This document shows, piece after piece, positions 39,627-48,063 of a stretch of DNA of 64,000 bases; the first letter of the stretch is position 1, and each line of letters starts with the position of its first letter. The notes beneath the pieces are model-generated. The model did no database searches and had not been told where the DNA came from. It was given only the letters and a program-made list of their open reading frames with translations. A program made the translations under genes and the position numbers. The DNA is from Paracoccaceae bacterium (GTDB lineage: Bacteria; Pseudomonadota; Alphaproteobacteria; Rhodobacterales; Rhodobacteraceae): the NCBI GenBank assembly GCA_033344815.1, contig JAWPMR010000001.1, positions 4,140,136 to 4,204,135 on the forward strand, in the 5' to 3' direction.

Positions 39627-40303
39627 CACTTCAGGAAGACTTAACAGGACTTGCGAAAAACGGCGTCCTGCGCGCGGCGATCAACACCGGCAATCGCGCT
39701 TTGGTGCAGGTGAATGAGGGCACATTGAACGGCGTCAGCCCTGCGTTGGCCCATCGGTTGGCGGTCGAGATCGGGGCGCAATTGACGCCTGTGATCTACG
39801 ACGGAGCGGGAAAAGTGTTTGCCGATGTGGATGCGGATACCTGGGACGTCGGGTTTCTGGCAATAGATGCGCTGAGGGCGGAAAAGCTATCCTTCACAGC
39901 ACCTTACGTGACAATTGAGGCGACATTCGCCGTGCGCGCAAGCTCGCAGATTACAGATGTGGATGCGGTCGACCGGGCGGGTACCCGCGTTTTGACGGCC
40001 CGCGGGTCGGCCTATGACATGTATCTGACGTGGGCGTTGGAACACGCCGTTTTGGAACGTTTCGGCACACCGCCAGAGAGTTTTGCCGAATTCCAACAGG
40101 GACGCGCGGATGCCGTTGCAGGGGTACGCGCCTCACTTGAGGCGTTTTTTGCGTCAGACCCGAACGTGCGCATTTTGCCCGGCGTGCTGACCGCAGTGCA
40201 TCAGGCGATGGTCTTGCCCGGACGCGTTAACCCCAGACAAGCAGCGCTTGATGATTTTGTCGTGCGCGCCATTCAGGATGGGTTTGTGGACGCGCATTTA
40301 TGA
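39623..40303 (+). CDS. Periplasmic-binding-protein-fold protein without signal peptide
   Basis: A protein of 226 residues of the SBP family 3 type: GVLRAAINTGNRALVQ, NGVSPALAHRLAVEIG, AFLAIDALRAEKLSFTAPYVTIEATFAVRAS-like order, and a late LDDFVVRAIQDG. It starts MTLQEDLTGLAKNG, with no hydrophobic signal, so it is predicted cytosolic. This is odd for a binding protein. It could be a sensor or an enzyme related to cyclohexadienyl dehydratases. The start overlaps the AbrB stop by 4 bp and its end overlaps the convergent dehydrogenase by 6 bp. Confidence 0.8.
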   Translation: MTLQEDLTGLAKNGVLRAAINTGNRALVQVNEGTLNGVSPALAHRLAVEIGAQLTPVIYDGAGKVFADVDADTWDVGFLAIDALRAEKLSFTAPYVTIEATFAVRASSQITDVDAVDRAGTRVLTARGSAYDMYLTWALEHAVLERFGTPPESFAEFQQGRADAVAGVRASLEAFFASDPNVRILPGVLTAVHQAMVLPGRVNPRQAALDDFVVRAIQDGFVDAHL

Positions 40304-41266
40304 CCAGACCGACGGGTTGATCATATGGATCGGCGCGCCGGTGGCATAGGCGTTGATCTGATCAAAAATGTCTGAGAATTGCAGGTCAAACTCATCCTCG
40401 GTCACATAACCGATGTGCGGCGTGGCCAGCACATTGGGATGGGTCAGCAGCACGTTGTTCTGATCCCGCAAAGGTTCCTGATCAAACACATCAACTGCTG
40501 CATGGATACGATCCCGCGTAATCTCGGTCTCCAAGGCGCCGGTTTCGATCAAGCCTGACCGTGATGTATTGACCAACAACGATCGGGGGCGCATCGCGGC
40601 CAGATCGGCCGCCGTCACGATGCCGCGTGTTTCCGGTTTCAGGCGCACGTGCAGACTGACGACATCGGATGTTTCAAAGAACGCTTCGCGCGAGGCGGGC
40701 ACGATTTCCCTTGCGGCTGCAGCGCGCGCGCGACCCTCTGGTGATCCCCAAAACTGCACGGTCATCCCCAGCGCTTTTGCGTATTGCGCCACCGCCCCGG
40801 CAATACGGCCATAACCGTAAAGCCCGAGCCTGCGCCCCCGCAGGGTCCGCCCGACACCGCACTGCCAGTCGCCTTGTTTCAGCGACGCCGCCTGCTGTGG
40901 GATCTGGCGATAACTGGCAAGGATCAGCGCAAGCGTGTGTTCTGCCGCTGCATAAGACGGCGTATCGGAATGCATGTTGGAGCACAGCAACACATCATGC
41001 GCGGTGCAGGCCGCCACGTCGATATGCGGATACACACTGCGTTGTGAAATCAGCTTGAGTTTGGGCAGGCGCGTCAACAGATCCGCGCTGATCTTGGTGC
41101 GCTCGCGAAACAGGACAAGCGCCTCGGCGTCTTGCACCCGTGCGGCCAATTGCGCCGGGTCCGGCTGATGATCCGTCCAGACGGTCACATCATGCGCGGC
41201 AAGCTTGTCAAAGCAGGCAAGACCGCGCAGCGTGTCAAACCAGTCATCAAGAATATGGACTTTCAT
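40298..41266 (-). CDS. D-2-hydroxyacid dehydrogenase
   Basis: A 322-residue NAD(P)-dependent enzyme of the D-isomer 2-hydroxyacid dehydrogenase family. The Rossmann loop is GLYGYGRIAGAVAQ, with Ala where most have Gly. The catalytic triad is visible: Arg in VNTSRSGLIE, Glu in DVFDQEP and His in TPHIGYV. The specific acid is not determinable. Its start overlaps a 79-codon gene by 4 bp, so the two are co-translated from the promoter at 41521-41565. Confidence 0.88.
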   Translation of the reverse strand: MKVHILDDWFDTLRGLACFDKLAAHDVTVWTDHQPDPAQLAARVQDAEALVLFRERTKISADLLTRLPKLKLISQRSVYPHIDVAACTAHDVLLCSNMHSDTPSYAAAEHTLALILASYRQIPQQAASLKQGDWQCGVGRTLRGRRLGLYGYGRIAGAVAQYAKALGMTVQFWGSPEGRARAAAAREIVPASREAFFETSDVVSLHVRLKPETRGIVTAADLAAMRPRSLLVNTSRSGLIETGALETEITRDRIHAAVDVFDQEPLRDQNNVLLTHPNVLATPHIGYVTEDEFDLQFSDIFDQINAYATGAPIHMINPSVWS

Positions 41267-41502
41267 CGGCTTTCAACACCGGCACTTGGGGTTGGGGTGC
41301 GCGGGGTCGGAACAAAGATGGATGCATCCAAGGATTGCAATGCTGTCTGGACCCTTTGGCGTTCGGCGAGCAGGTGATTGAATTGCACGTCACACCCCGA
41401 AATCGGCGTTGGATACCTGCTGATTTCATCGCGCAGGATTTGCCGGGCAAGGGTCAGCTCTGTGCGGGCGGCCAGAATGCAGTCTTGAAATTCATCCGTC
41501 AT
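41263..41502 (-). CDS. Small hypothetical protein (79 aa) coupled to the hydroxyacid dehydrogenase
   Basis: This 79-residue protein starts MTDEFQDCILAARTELTL. It is helical and Arg/Gln-rich, with a proline-rich end (VPTPRTPTPSAG). GAAGGAA precedes its ATG by 7 bases, and its stop overlaps the dehydrogenase start by 4 bp. Both facts support a real gene. I do not recognise the family. It follows a promoter carrying three GGTATA repeats. Confidence 0.7.
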   Translation of the reverse strand: MTDEFQDCILAARTELTLARQILRDEISRYPTPISGCDVQFNHLLAERQRVQTALQSLDASIFVPTPRTPTPSAGVESR

Positions 41503-41520
41503 GGTGTGTTCCTTCAATTG

Positions 41521-41565
41521 TATACCATAGTATACCATAGTATACCAAAAGGGCGTCTAAGTCAA
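41521..41565 (-). promoter_or_regulatory. Promoter with three tandem GGTATAC operator repeats
   Basis: On the minus strand, TTGACT (41565-41560) and TACTAT are spaced 17 bp, a good sigma-70 promoter for the 79-aa gene and dehydrogenase. Three copies of TGGTATAC repeat every 10 bp across and beyond the -10 region (41547-41521). GTATAC is itself palindromic. Tandem GGTATA repeats are the binding site of the GntR-type regulator NanR in E. coli, so a GntR-class repressor is a reasonable candidate. The -35 overlaps the prpF stop codon. Confidence 0.7.
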
Positions 41566-42653
41566 TTTCCTTCCCAAACCGAGGCGGGAATAAAAACCGA
41601 TCCTGCCGCCAGTTTGCGCGCCGTCCGCACCAGCCCGGCTGATTTGATGCTGAAATCCGCGACGGTCCGGGTGTACTCCACAACAACATCAATGGTGCCT
41701 GACGCATGTTCCAACACGATCTGTGCCGGGCTCGTCTCAGGCACCTTGGCCAAACCCTCGGCCACGCTGCCGGGTGTCAGCACGCAGGACGCAAGACATT
41801 GCGCGCCCGTCACCGCCATTGTGGGGTGGCATTTCCACGGCATGAAGTACCGCGTCGTAATCGTGCCGCCCTCAGTGGCCGGGGCCAGCAAACCAAATTT
41901 GGGCGTTACCGATTTTGACACATCACCCATGCCCATCAACGCGCCAGCCTGCAGCCGGATGGCTTCCATACGGGCATAAAACGCGGCGTTTTCATCCAGT
42001 TCTGCGGCAGTTTCATAGCCCGTCAATCCGAAGCTGGTGGCCTGCGCGATGACCATGGGCATGGCCACATCCATGCAGGTCACATCAATCCCGTCGATCG
42101 TGTCCACCACATTGCCAGTCGGCAGAAACGATCCGGTGACGCCCCCCACGGTCTCCATGAATTGCAAGGCAACGGGGGCTGAACGTCCCGGCACACCGTC
42201 GATCTGCGCCTCCCCCTCATAGTTGACCTCGGCCTTTGGGGTTTGCACAATCGCAGCCACCCGCGCTTCTGTGTTGACCGCGCGAATATTGACGGTGGTT
42301 TCCCCGTCCTGTGCGCCCACCAACCCCATTTCAATGGCGGCGGGGCCGACGCCGGACAGGATATTGCCGCAGGTCGGTTTGAAATCCACCAGTTGATCTT
42401 CCACGCTGACCTGCGCAAAGAAATAATCCACATCCGCCCAGGGATCGCTTGAGCGCGAGAGCATCGCCACCTTTGTGGTGACCGCAGCACCGCCCCCGAT
42501 GCCATCAATGTTGAGCGGATGACCTGAGCCAACGATGGCGATCAGAACCTGCGCCAGCGCGTCCCGGTCTTCGGGAAGATCAGCGCGGTTGATGTAGGGC
42601 CCGCGCGAGGTGCCGCCGCGCATGAAGACAAACGGGATCTCGGTCTGGCTCAT
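41562..42653 (-). CDS. prpF: PrpF-family isomerase (aconitate/methylaconitate isomerase-like)
   Basis: A 363-residue protein of the PrpF family: FVFMRGGTSRGPYI at the N-terminus, GIGGGAAVTTKVAML, a CGNILSGVGPAAIEMGLV motif with the active-site Cys, and TITTRYFMPWKCHPTMAVTGAQCLA. PrpF enzymes shift double bonds in aconitate-type acids. The start at 42653 overlaps the TctAB stop by 4 bp (ATGA); the longer open frame upstream is the permease gene read in another frame. Its position in the tct operon suggests conversion of the imported acid. Confidence 0.88.
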   Translation of the reverse strand: MSQTEIPFVFMRGGTSRGPYINRADLPEDRDALAQVLIAIVGSGHPLNIDGIGGGAAVTTKVAMLSRSSDPWADVDYFFAQVSVEDQLVDFKPTCGNILSGVGPAAIEMGLVGAQDGETTVNIRAVNTEARVAAIVQTPKAEVNYEGEAQIDGVPGRSAPVALQFMETVGGVTGSFLPTGNVVDTIDGIDVTCMDVAMPMVIAQATSFGLTGYETAAELDENAAFYARMEAIRLQAGALMGMGDVSKSVTPKFGLLAPATEGGTITTRYFMPWKCHPTMAVTGAQCLASCVLTPGSVAEGLAKVPETSPAQIVLEHASGTIDVVVEYTRTVADFSIKSAGLVRTARKLAAGSVFIPASVWEGN

Positions 42654-44677
42654 GTGAAGGGCCAGGGCAGGTCGGCATAGGACTGCAGCAATCCGGGTGG
42701 GAAGTCCCGGTTCAACAGCCACGCCATGCCAAGCATGAAGGAGATGCCCGCCACTGTATAGATCGCAGCAAAACCGGTACTGACGCTGGCGCGCAGCTTC
42801 ATGAAGGCGAACAGGAAAACCGCTAGCGCGAGGATGAACCCAAACAGCGATGTCAGGATCAAAAGAGCGGCAAACCACGCCAGAGTGGGCCACAACCCAT
42901 GCGTGGCATCGGCGTCTTCGCCGTTCTTTTCACGATCCGCAAAAATCGTATCGGTTTCCGGCTTCAGCATCATGCGGATGATCAGCAACGCACAGCCAAA
43001 CAGGCACACCCCGGCCACGAACATCGGGAACACCCGGTCGCGGCTGTAGCTCGGGATCGACGCGGCATCATAAAACGCATAGGCGATGTATCCGGTGACA
43101 ACGAGCATGAAAATGAACGGCGCGCGTTTGGAGCCGGATTGCACATCGCCTTCGGCCATGATGTTTTTGGCCTGCCGCAAACCCAACACGACGGAGATCA
43201 CGGTGATGATGATCAGGATGATCACAATCGGGGAAAAGATATAATCAATCCCGTCGCCAAAGCTTTTGCGGAACTGGCTTTGCGCCAGTTGCACCGCTTG
43301 GTTGGCATAGGTTTCCGCCGGATTGGACAGCACAAACCCGATCAGGAAGGCCGGGCGCGACCAGTCAAAGCGGCGCATCAGCAGCCCCAGAAAACCGATG
43401 GCGAAAAGCGCCACAAGATCCATCAGGTTCTGCCCCGACTGGAAGGCCGCAAAGCTGATGATCATGAACAGGAAAGGGGCCAGCAAGGCAAAGCGGATGG
43501 TGGTCAGTTTGGCAATGCCGCCCGAGGCTGCAATGCAAATAATGGTGCCGACCACATTGGCCAGCGCCAGCAACCACACGATGGAATATGTAATATCGAG
43601 GTTGTTTTTCAACATCGCCGGGCCGACTTCGATCTGGCCCGATCCCAGCAAGGCAATGGCCCCGATGAAGATCGCCATGGAACCCGAACCGGGGATGCCA
43701 AAGAGCAATGTCGGGACCAGACCGCCGCCTTCTTTGGCGTTGTTGGAGCTTTCCGGGCCGATCACCCCGCGCACTTCGCCTTTGCCGAAGTTTGATTTGT
43801 CCTTGGTGGTTTGCACCGCGTGACCATAGGCGATCCAATCCACGACGGACCCGCCAAGGCCGGGGATGACGCCGACGACGACCCCGATGATGGAACAGCG
43901 TACAGACAGCCAGATGTTGGCGAACCAGTCCCGCACACCGTCGATCCAGCCGCCCCCCAATTGGGGTTCTTTTGAGATGGCGCGGTCCTGACGCAACAGC
44001 GAAATAATTTCGGGGATGGCAAAGATACCAAGGCCCACGATGACCAGCTTCAACCCGTCCGTCAGATAGGGGAAATCATAAGAGGACATGCGCAGATCGC
44101 CCGAGGATGCGCCCTCGCCGATGGTACCGATCAGCATGCCAAGCCCGGCGGCCACGATGCCTTTGATCGCGACGCGCCCGGCCAGAATACCCACCATCGA
44201 GAGTCCAAACACCGTGATCATCAAAAGCTCGGGCGTGCGGAATTCCAACACGATGGGGCGCGCGATCAGGATGAACACCGTCAGAAAGGATGCGCCCACA
44301 AGCCCGCCAAACAGCGAGGAGGCAAAGGCGGCAGACAAGGCCCGCGCCGCCATGCCCCTTTTGGCCATGGGGAAACCGTCCAGCACAGTGGCTTGGGAGG
44401 CGGATGATCCCGGAATCCCCATCAGAACAGAGGCAAACGTGTCGGATGTGGGGACCACGGCGACCATGCCCACCATCAGCGCGAGACCCAAAATCGGGTC
44501 CATGCCGAACATGAATGGCAAGAGCAACGACAGGCCTGCGATACCGCCCAGCCCCGGAAATACCCCGATGCACAGGCCCATCACAACGCCCAGCACCAGA
44601 TATCCAATCACGACCGGTTGTAAGATCAGGCCCCATGCATCGCCTAAGGCCGGCAAAGCCTCCATGATCACTTCCAT
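42650..44677 (-). CDS. Fused TctA-TctB tricarboxylate transporter permease
   Basis: This 675-residue protein joins the large TctA permease (about 1-500) to a TctB-like four-helix domain (about 525-670). TctA signatures are GVFPGLGGIAGLSLLLPF, PGSSASQATVLDGFP and the repeat GVIPGLGGSVVDWIAYG. The second part begins near APFIFMLVVTGYIAYAFYDAAS. TTT transporters use a periplasmic TctC protein and ion gradients to import di- or tricarboxylates. It overlaps prpF by 4 bp and follows tctC by 69 bp. Confidence 0.9.
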   Translation of the reverse strand: MEVIMEALPALGDAWGLILQPVVIGYLVLGVVMGLCIGVFPGLGGIAGLSLLLPFMFGMDPILGLALMVGMVAVVPTSDTFASVLMGIPGSSASQATVLDGFPMAKRGMAARALSAAFASSLFGGLVGASFLTVFILIARPIVLEFRTPELLMITVFGLSMVGILAGRVAIKGIVAAGLGMLIGTIGEGASSGDLRMSSYDFPYLTDGLKLVIVGLGIFAIPEIISLLRQDRAISKEPQLGGGWIDGVRDWFANIWLSVRCSIIGVVVGVIPGLGGSVVDWIAYGHAVQTTKDKSNFGKGEVRGVIGPESSNNAKEGGGLVPTLLFGIPGSGSMAIFIGAIALLGSGQIEVGPAMLKNNLDITYSIVWLLALANVVGTIICIAASGGIAKLTTIRFALLAPFLFMIISFAAFQSGQNLMDLVALFAIGFLGLLMRRFDWSRPAFLIGFVLSNPAETYANQAVQLAQSQFRKSFGDGIDYIFSPIVIILIIITVISVVLGLRQAKNIMAEGDVQSGSKRAPFIFMLVVTGYIAYAFYDAASIPSYSRDRVFPMFVAGVCLFGCALLIIRMMLKPETDTIFADREKNGEDADATHGLWPTLAWFAALLILTSLFGFILALAVFLFAFMKLRASVSTGFAAIYTVAGISFMLGMAWLLNRDFPPGLLQSYADLPWPFT

Positions 44678-44703
44678 GCGCCTATCCCCCCGCTTTGCTT
44701 GTG

Positions 44704-44733
44704 AAAACGCCCCGCCGGGTCAGGCAGGGCGTT
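44704..44733 (-). terminator. Hairpin between tctC and tctAB, possible partial terminator
   Basis: On the minus strand AACGCCCTGCC pairs with GGCGGGGCGTT and is followed by TTTT. Lying in the tctC-tctAB gap, it may end part of the transcripts or protect the tctC mRNA, raising binding-protein levels over permease. Confidence 0.65.
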
Positions 44734-44746
44734 CGTCAAACAAAGC

Positions 44747-45853
44747 TTAGTTCAGGGATACGCCGTATTTTTCCTGCAGCCAGTTGACCACAAAATCCTT
44801 GGCAGCAGGGGAGACGTTCGTGCCGCTGTCCAGCGCCTTTTTGGCCGCATCGCCGGTCATCTGGGGGTATTTGCCCAGACGCTTGCCAGAGATTTCTGCG
44901 AAATCCGCGCGCGCTTTGACGTCTTCAAATGCTTTCGTGTAGGTCGCAATCGCATCGTCGGACGCACCCGCTGGCAGGAACACCATTTTCTGGGCCGGGA
45001 AGCCTGCGATGAAGAACGCTTTCCAGGCATCCCACTTTTCGCCGGAGGTTTCGCAGCCTGCTGTAGCCTCACAGACTTCCTTGAAGGTCGGAATGTCCGG
45101 GAATGTCGGATCACGCACGATGTTGCCCGCATCATCCAGCGCACCCCATGTCATCATCGGCACCGCTGTTCCGGCCTCTACCAGCGGTGTCACGCCGGAA
45201 AGAAATGAGGAGGACGTTTGATAGTCGATGTTGGCTTCGCCGCGCTCAAACATCAGACGGCCATCGCCGCGCCCCTTGATGCCCATGACGCTTTCCACGT
45301 TCAGGCCCAGCATTTCCCATGCCAGTGTTGGCACCAGATCAAGCCGTGTGGCCCCTTGGTTGCCATAGATGAAATCTTCGCCCTGCAAGGGGGCTGCGTT
45401 CAAACCGTCCATCTTGGCCGCCAGATCTGGCGTCAAATAGGCAACGCCGCCGGTGCCTGAGGCCAGAACGACGTTCCAGTCTGCATAGTTGTATTTCACC
45501 CGTGGATCACCCAGCAGGAATGGAAACTGCGTGGAACCACTGGAGCCAAAAATCAGCGTGCCATCATCGTATTCCTGGTTCTGAAAGAAGTTCGCGCCTT
45601 TGGTGGAACCGGCTCCGGGCATGAATTTCACGACAACTGTGGGCGCGCCGGGCAGGGCTTCTGACAAGAGCGGGGCGTAAAAGTTGGCCCATTTGGCCGA
45701 TCCGCCGGTTTCCGAGAATGGGATGATCCACTCGACAGTTTTACCTTCCAGATCAATGCCATGACCGTCTGCTTGCGCCTGTACGGCAAAGGATGCGGCG
45801 GCTGCAGCCACAAGGCTAACGGCCACGCGACGCGTGGTTTTGAAAATGGACAT
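44747..45853 (-). CDS. TctC-family tricarboxylate-binding protein
   Basis: A 368-residue periplasmic solute-binding protein with a signal peptide cleaved after AVQAQADG. The TctC fold shows WIIPFSETGGSAKWANFYAP, MPGAGSTKGANFF and GNQGATRLDLVPTLAWEMLG. It is about 40 residues longer than usual, with a two-cysteine insert (CEATAGCETSGEKWD) that may form a disulfide. It is first in the tctC-tctAB-prpF operon and divergent from the TctD/TctE system. Confidence 0.9.
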   Translation of the reverse strand: MSIFKTTRRVAVSLVAAAAASFAVQAQADGHGIDLEGKTVEWIIPFSETGGSAKWANFYAPLLSEALPGAPTVVVKFMPGAGSTKGANFFQNQEYDDGTLIFGSSGSTQFPFLLGDPRVKYNYADWNVVLASGTGGVAYLTPDLAAKMDGLNAAPLQGEDFIYGNQGATRLDLVPTLAWEMLGLNVESVMGIKGRGDGRLMFERGEANIDYQTSSSFLSGVTPLVEAGTAVPMMTWGALDDAGNIVRDPTFPDIPTFKEVCEATAGCETSGEKWDAWKAFFIAGFPAQKMVFLPAGASDDAIATYTKAFEDVKARADFAEISGKRLGKYPQMTGDAAKKALDSGTNVSPAAKDFVVNWLQEKYGVSLN

Positions 45854-45872
45854 ATGTTCCTCCCTAAGGTGT

Positions 45873-45925
45873 CCTCAATTGCGTTTGAGGATCAAAATCG
45901 AATCACGAGGGGGTGTCCGCCCCCT
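45873..45925. promoter_or_regulatory. Divergent tctC/tctD control region with two inverted repeats
   Basis: In the 135-bp gap, CCTCAA-TTGCGT-TTGAGG (45873-45890) and AGGGGG-TGTCCG-CCCCCT (45908-45925) are perfect 6-bp-arm palindromes. The first lies 20 bp before the tctC start and is a candidate response-regulator site. The second could be a hairpin in the tctD leader. Confidence 0.5.
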
Positions 45926-45988
45926 GTTGCAGTACCCTGTATGACCTGCGAACCTTGCATGAGACTTGCAAACCCGAGATTTCTCACA

Positions 45989-46663
45989 ATGCGGATCACA
46001 TTGGTCGAAGATAACACCAGCCTCGCCAAGGGCATTTGTTACCGTCTGGAGGACGCGGGCCATGCTGTGGACATGCTGGACAATGGCACCATTGCGGCGC
46101 GATTCCTCAAGGATGATGACGCGGATCTGATCATTCTGGACATTAACCTGCCGGGCGTTGATGGTCTGACTCTGCTCAAGGATCTGCGCCGCCGGGGCGA
46201 TATACGGCCGGTGATCCTGCTGACCGCGCGGGCAGAAACCGAGGACCGGGTCATTGGGCTCGATGCAGGCGCGGATGACTATCTGATCAAACCCTTCGAG
46301 ATGGCAGAGCTCGAAGCGCGGGTGCGGGCCCTGTTGCGCCGCCGCGCCATTCCACAGCAACAATTGCGGGCGCTGGGCGGGTTGAATTACGATGCCAGCG
46401 CCCGGCAGCTCTTTGCCGGGGACGTTGATATCGCCCTGCCACGCCGGGAAATGTCGGTGTTTGAATGCCTGATCGAGGCCGAAGGGCGTCTGGTGTCAAA
46501 AAGCGCCATGCTGGATCATGTCTACGGTATTGGCGCTGACGTGGAGGAAAAAGTCGTCGAGGTCTATGTCTCCCGTCTGCGCCGCCGCCTGCACGAACAC
46601 GGGGTGCAAATAAAAACTCGGCGCGGGCTGGGCTATCAGCTCAGCATCGAGACACCCGAATGA
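45989..46663 (+). CDS. tctD: TctD-like OmpR-family response regulator
   Basis: This 224-residue response regulator has a receiver domain (1-115, phospho-acceptor Asp51 in LIILDINLPG, Lys in DDYLIKPFE) and an OmpR-type winged helix (140-220, ending TRRGLGYQLSI). The longer upstream frame would add 76 unrelated residues, so MRITLVEDN is the start. It overlaps tctE by 4 bp. Together they are expected to sense an external tricarboxylate and activate the divergent tctC operon. Confidence 0.92.
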   Translation: MRITLVEDNTSLAKGICYRLEDAGHAVDMLDNGTIAARFLKDDDADLIILDINLPGVDGLTLLKDLRRRGDIRPVILLTARAETEDRVIGLDAGADDYLIKPFEMAELEARVRALLRRRAIPQQQLRALGGLNYDASARQLFAGDVDIALPRREMSVFECLIEAEGRLVSKSAMLDHVYGIGADVEEKVVEVYVSRLRRRLHEHGVQIKTRRGLGYQLSIETPE

Positions 46664-48063
46664 AACTCAACTCTCTGCGGTCCCGGTTGATCCTGATCAT
46701 TTTATTGCCCTTGCTGTTGATCTCGCTTGTGGCGGGGGTCTGGCAGTTTCGCACCACCACGGACCGGGCCGCCAATATCTTTGATCGCGGCCTGCTCTCG
46801 GCAGCACTGGCCATCTCGCGCGATATTGCCGTGTCGGATGGGGATGCGCTCTCGCCTTCGACGCGGCGGCTGGTCAATGACACCTCCGGCGGCGAACTGT
46901 TTTATCACGTCTATGCCCCGGATGGGGTATTCGTCACGGGTTATTCCACGCCCCCTGTTTTGCCCCGAACCGCGCCCGCCGATCTGAGCGAGCCTTATTA
47001 TTATGACGCGCTTTATCAAAGTGAACAGGTCCGCGTGCTGCGATTTCAGGATGTGACAACCGTCAGCGGTGTCTCCGGCGTTTTCAACATCACGGTCTGG
47101 CAAAGCGCCGAGGTGCGCGCGAGCTTTGCACGCGAGGTTGTGTCAAGGTCCTTTGCCGTGATCGCCCTGTTGGTCTTATGTGTGGCTCTGGTGGTCTGGT
47201 TCGGGGTGCGTCTGGGCTTGCGCCCGATGCTGGACCTCGAAGACGCCATCGCTAAACGCACCCCCAATGATCTGGAACCGATCCGCCGTCCCGTCCCGGT
47301 GGAGGCGCAACGTCTGGTGACCACTTTGAATGCCTTGCTGGATCAGGTTTCCCGCCGGATCAGCAGCAAGGATGAGTTCATCTCAAATGCCGCCCATCAG
47401 CTTCGAAATCCCGTGGCCGGGGTCCTGGCGCTCGCCGAAGCGGTGCAAAGCGCGCCCAATGAAAGGGCCGCAAAACAGCGCAGTACCGAACTTGTTCAGG
47501 CCGCGCGTGAGGCGAGCCAGTTGACCAATAAACTGCTGTCTTTTGAGCGGGCCAGCGGCACCGATGTTGCTCTGTCCGGGGAGCGCGTGGATCTGAAACC
47601 CCTTGCGGCGCGGGTGGCGGAGACCTTCCGCGCACAACACTCCCAACATAACGTGACATTGACCTGCCTCTTGCCTGAAAAAGCGGTTTTTGTGAAAGGC
47701 GATCCGGTGATGCTTCAGGAAGCCATCCTGAACCTTTTGACCAATGCCGTGGTGCATGGCGGCCCCGATCTTGGGGAAATCGAGCTGCGTTTGATCGCGG
47801 GCAGGGACAGCGCGCAGCTTTCGGTCAAGGATGACGGGCTCGGCATTCCGGTGGAAAAGCAGAACGAAGCGATCAGTCGCTTTGCCCAGGCGGGTGGGGG
47901 GCCAGGTTCCGGTCTCGGCCTGCCGATTGCCGCCAAAGTGATGGAAAATCATGGTGGAACGCTCAAGATCATGGAGCATGCGGGGGGAGGATTGATTGTT
48001 CTGTCATTCCCTTTGGCGGAGGAGATGCAACAGGCCAAAGGCCCAAATGCAGCGCGCGCCTGA
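46660..48063 (+). CDS. tctE: TctE-like sensor histidine kinase
   Basis: A 467-residue membrane kinase. TM1 (9-28) and TM2 (165-183) enclose a periplasmic sensor of about 135 residues, followed by a short HAMP-like linker. His246 lies in NAAHQLRNPVAG. The ATPase part has NLLTNAVVHGG, DDGLGIP and GGGPGSGLGLPI. The sensor domain type (2CSK_N) and H-box are as in TctE, so it probably responds to citrate-like compounds. Start overlaps tctD. Confidence 0.92.
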   Translation: MKLNSLRSRLILIILLPLLLISLVAGVWQFRTTTDRAANIFDRGLLSAALAISRDIAVSDGDALSPSTRRLVNDTSGGELFYHVYAPDGVFVTGYSTPPVLPRTAPADLSEPYYYDALYQSEQVRVLRFQDVTTVSGVSGVFNITVWQSAEVRASFAREVVSRSFAVIALLVLCVALVVWFGVRLGLRPMLDLEDAIAKRTPNDLEPIRRPVPVEAQRLVTTLNALLDQVSRRISSKDEFISNAAHQLRNPVAGVLALAEAVQSAPNERAAKQRSTELVQAAREASQLTNKLLSFERASGTDVALSGERVDLKPLAARVAETFRAQHSQHNVTLTCLLPEKAVFVKGDPVMLQEAILNLLTNAVVHGGPDLGEIELRLIAGRDSAQLSVKDDGLGIPVEKQNEAISRFAQAGGGPGSGLGLPIAAKVMENHGGTLKIMEHAGGGLIVLSFPLAEEMQQAKGPNAARA

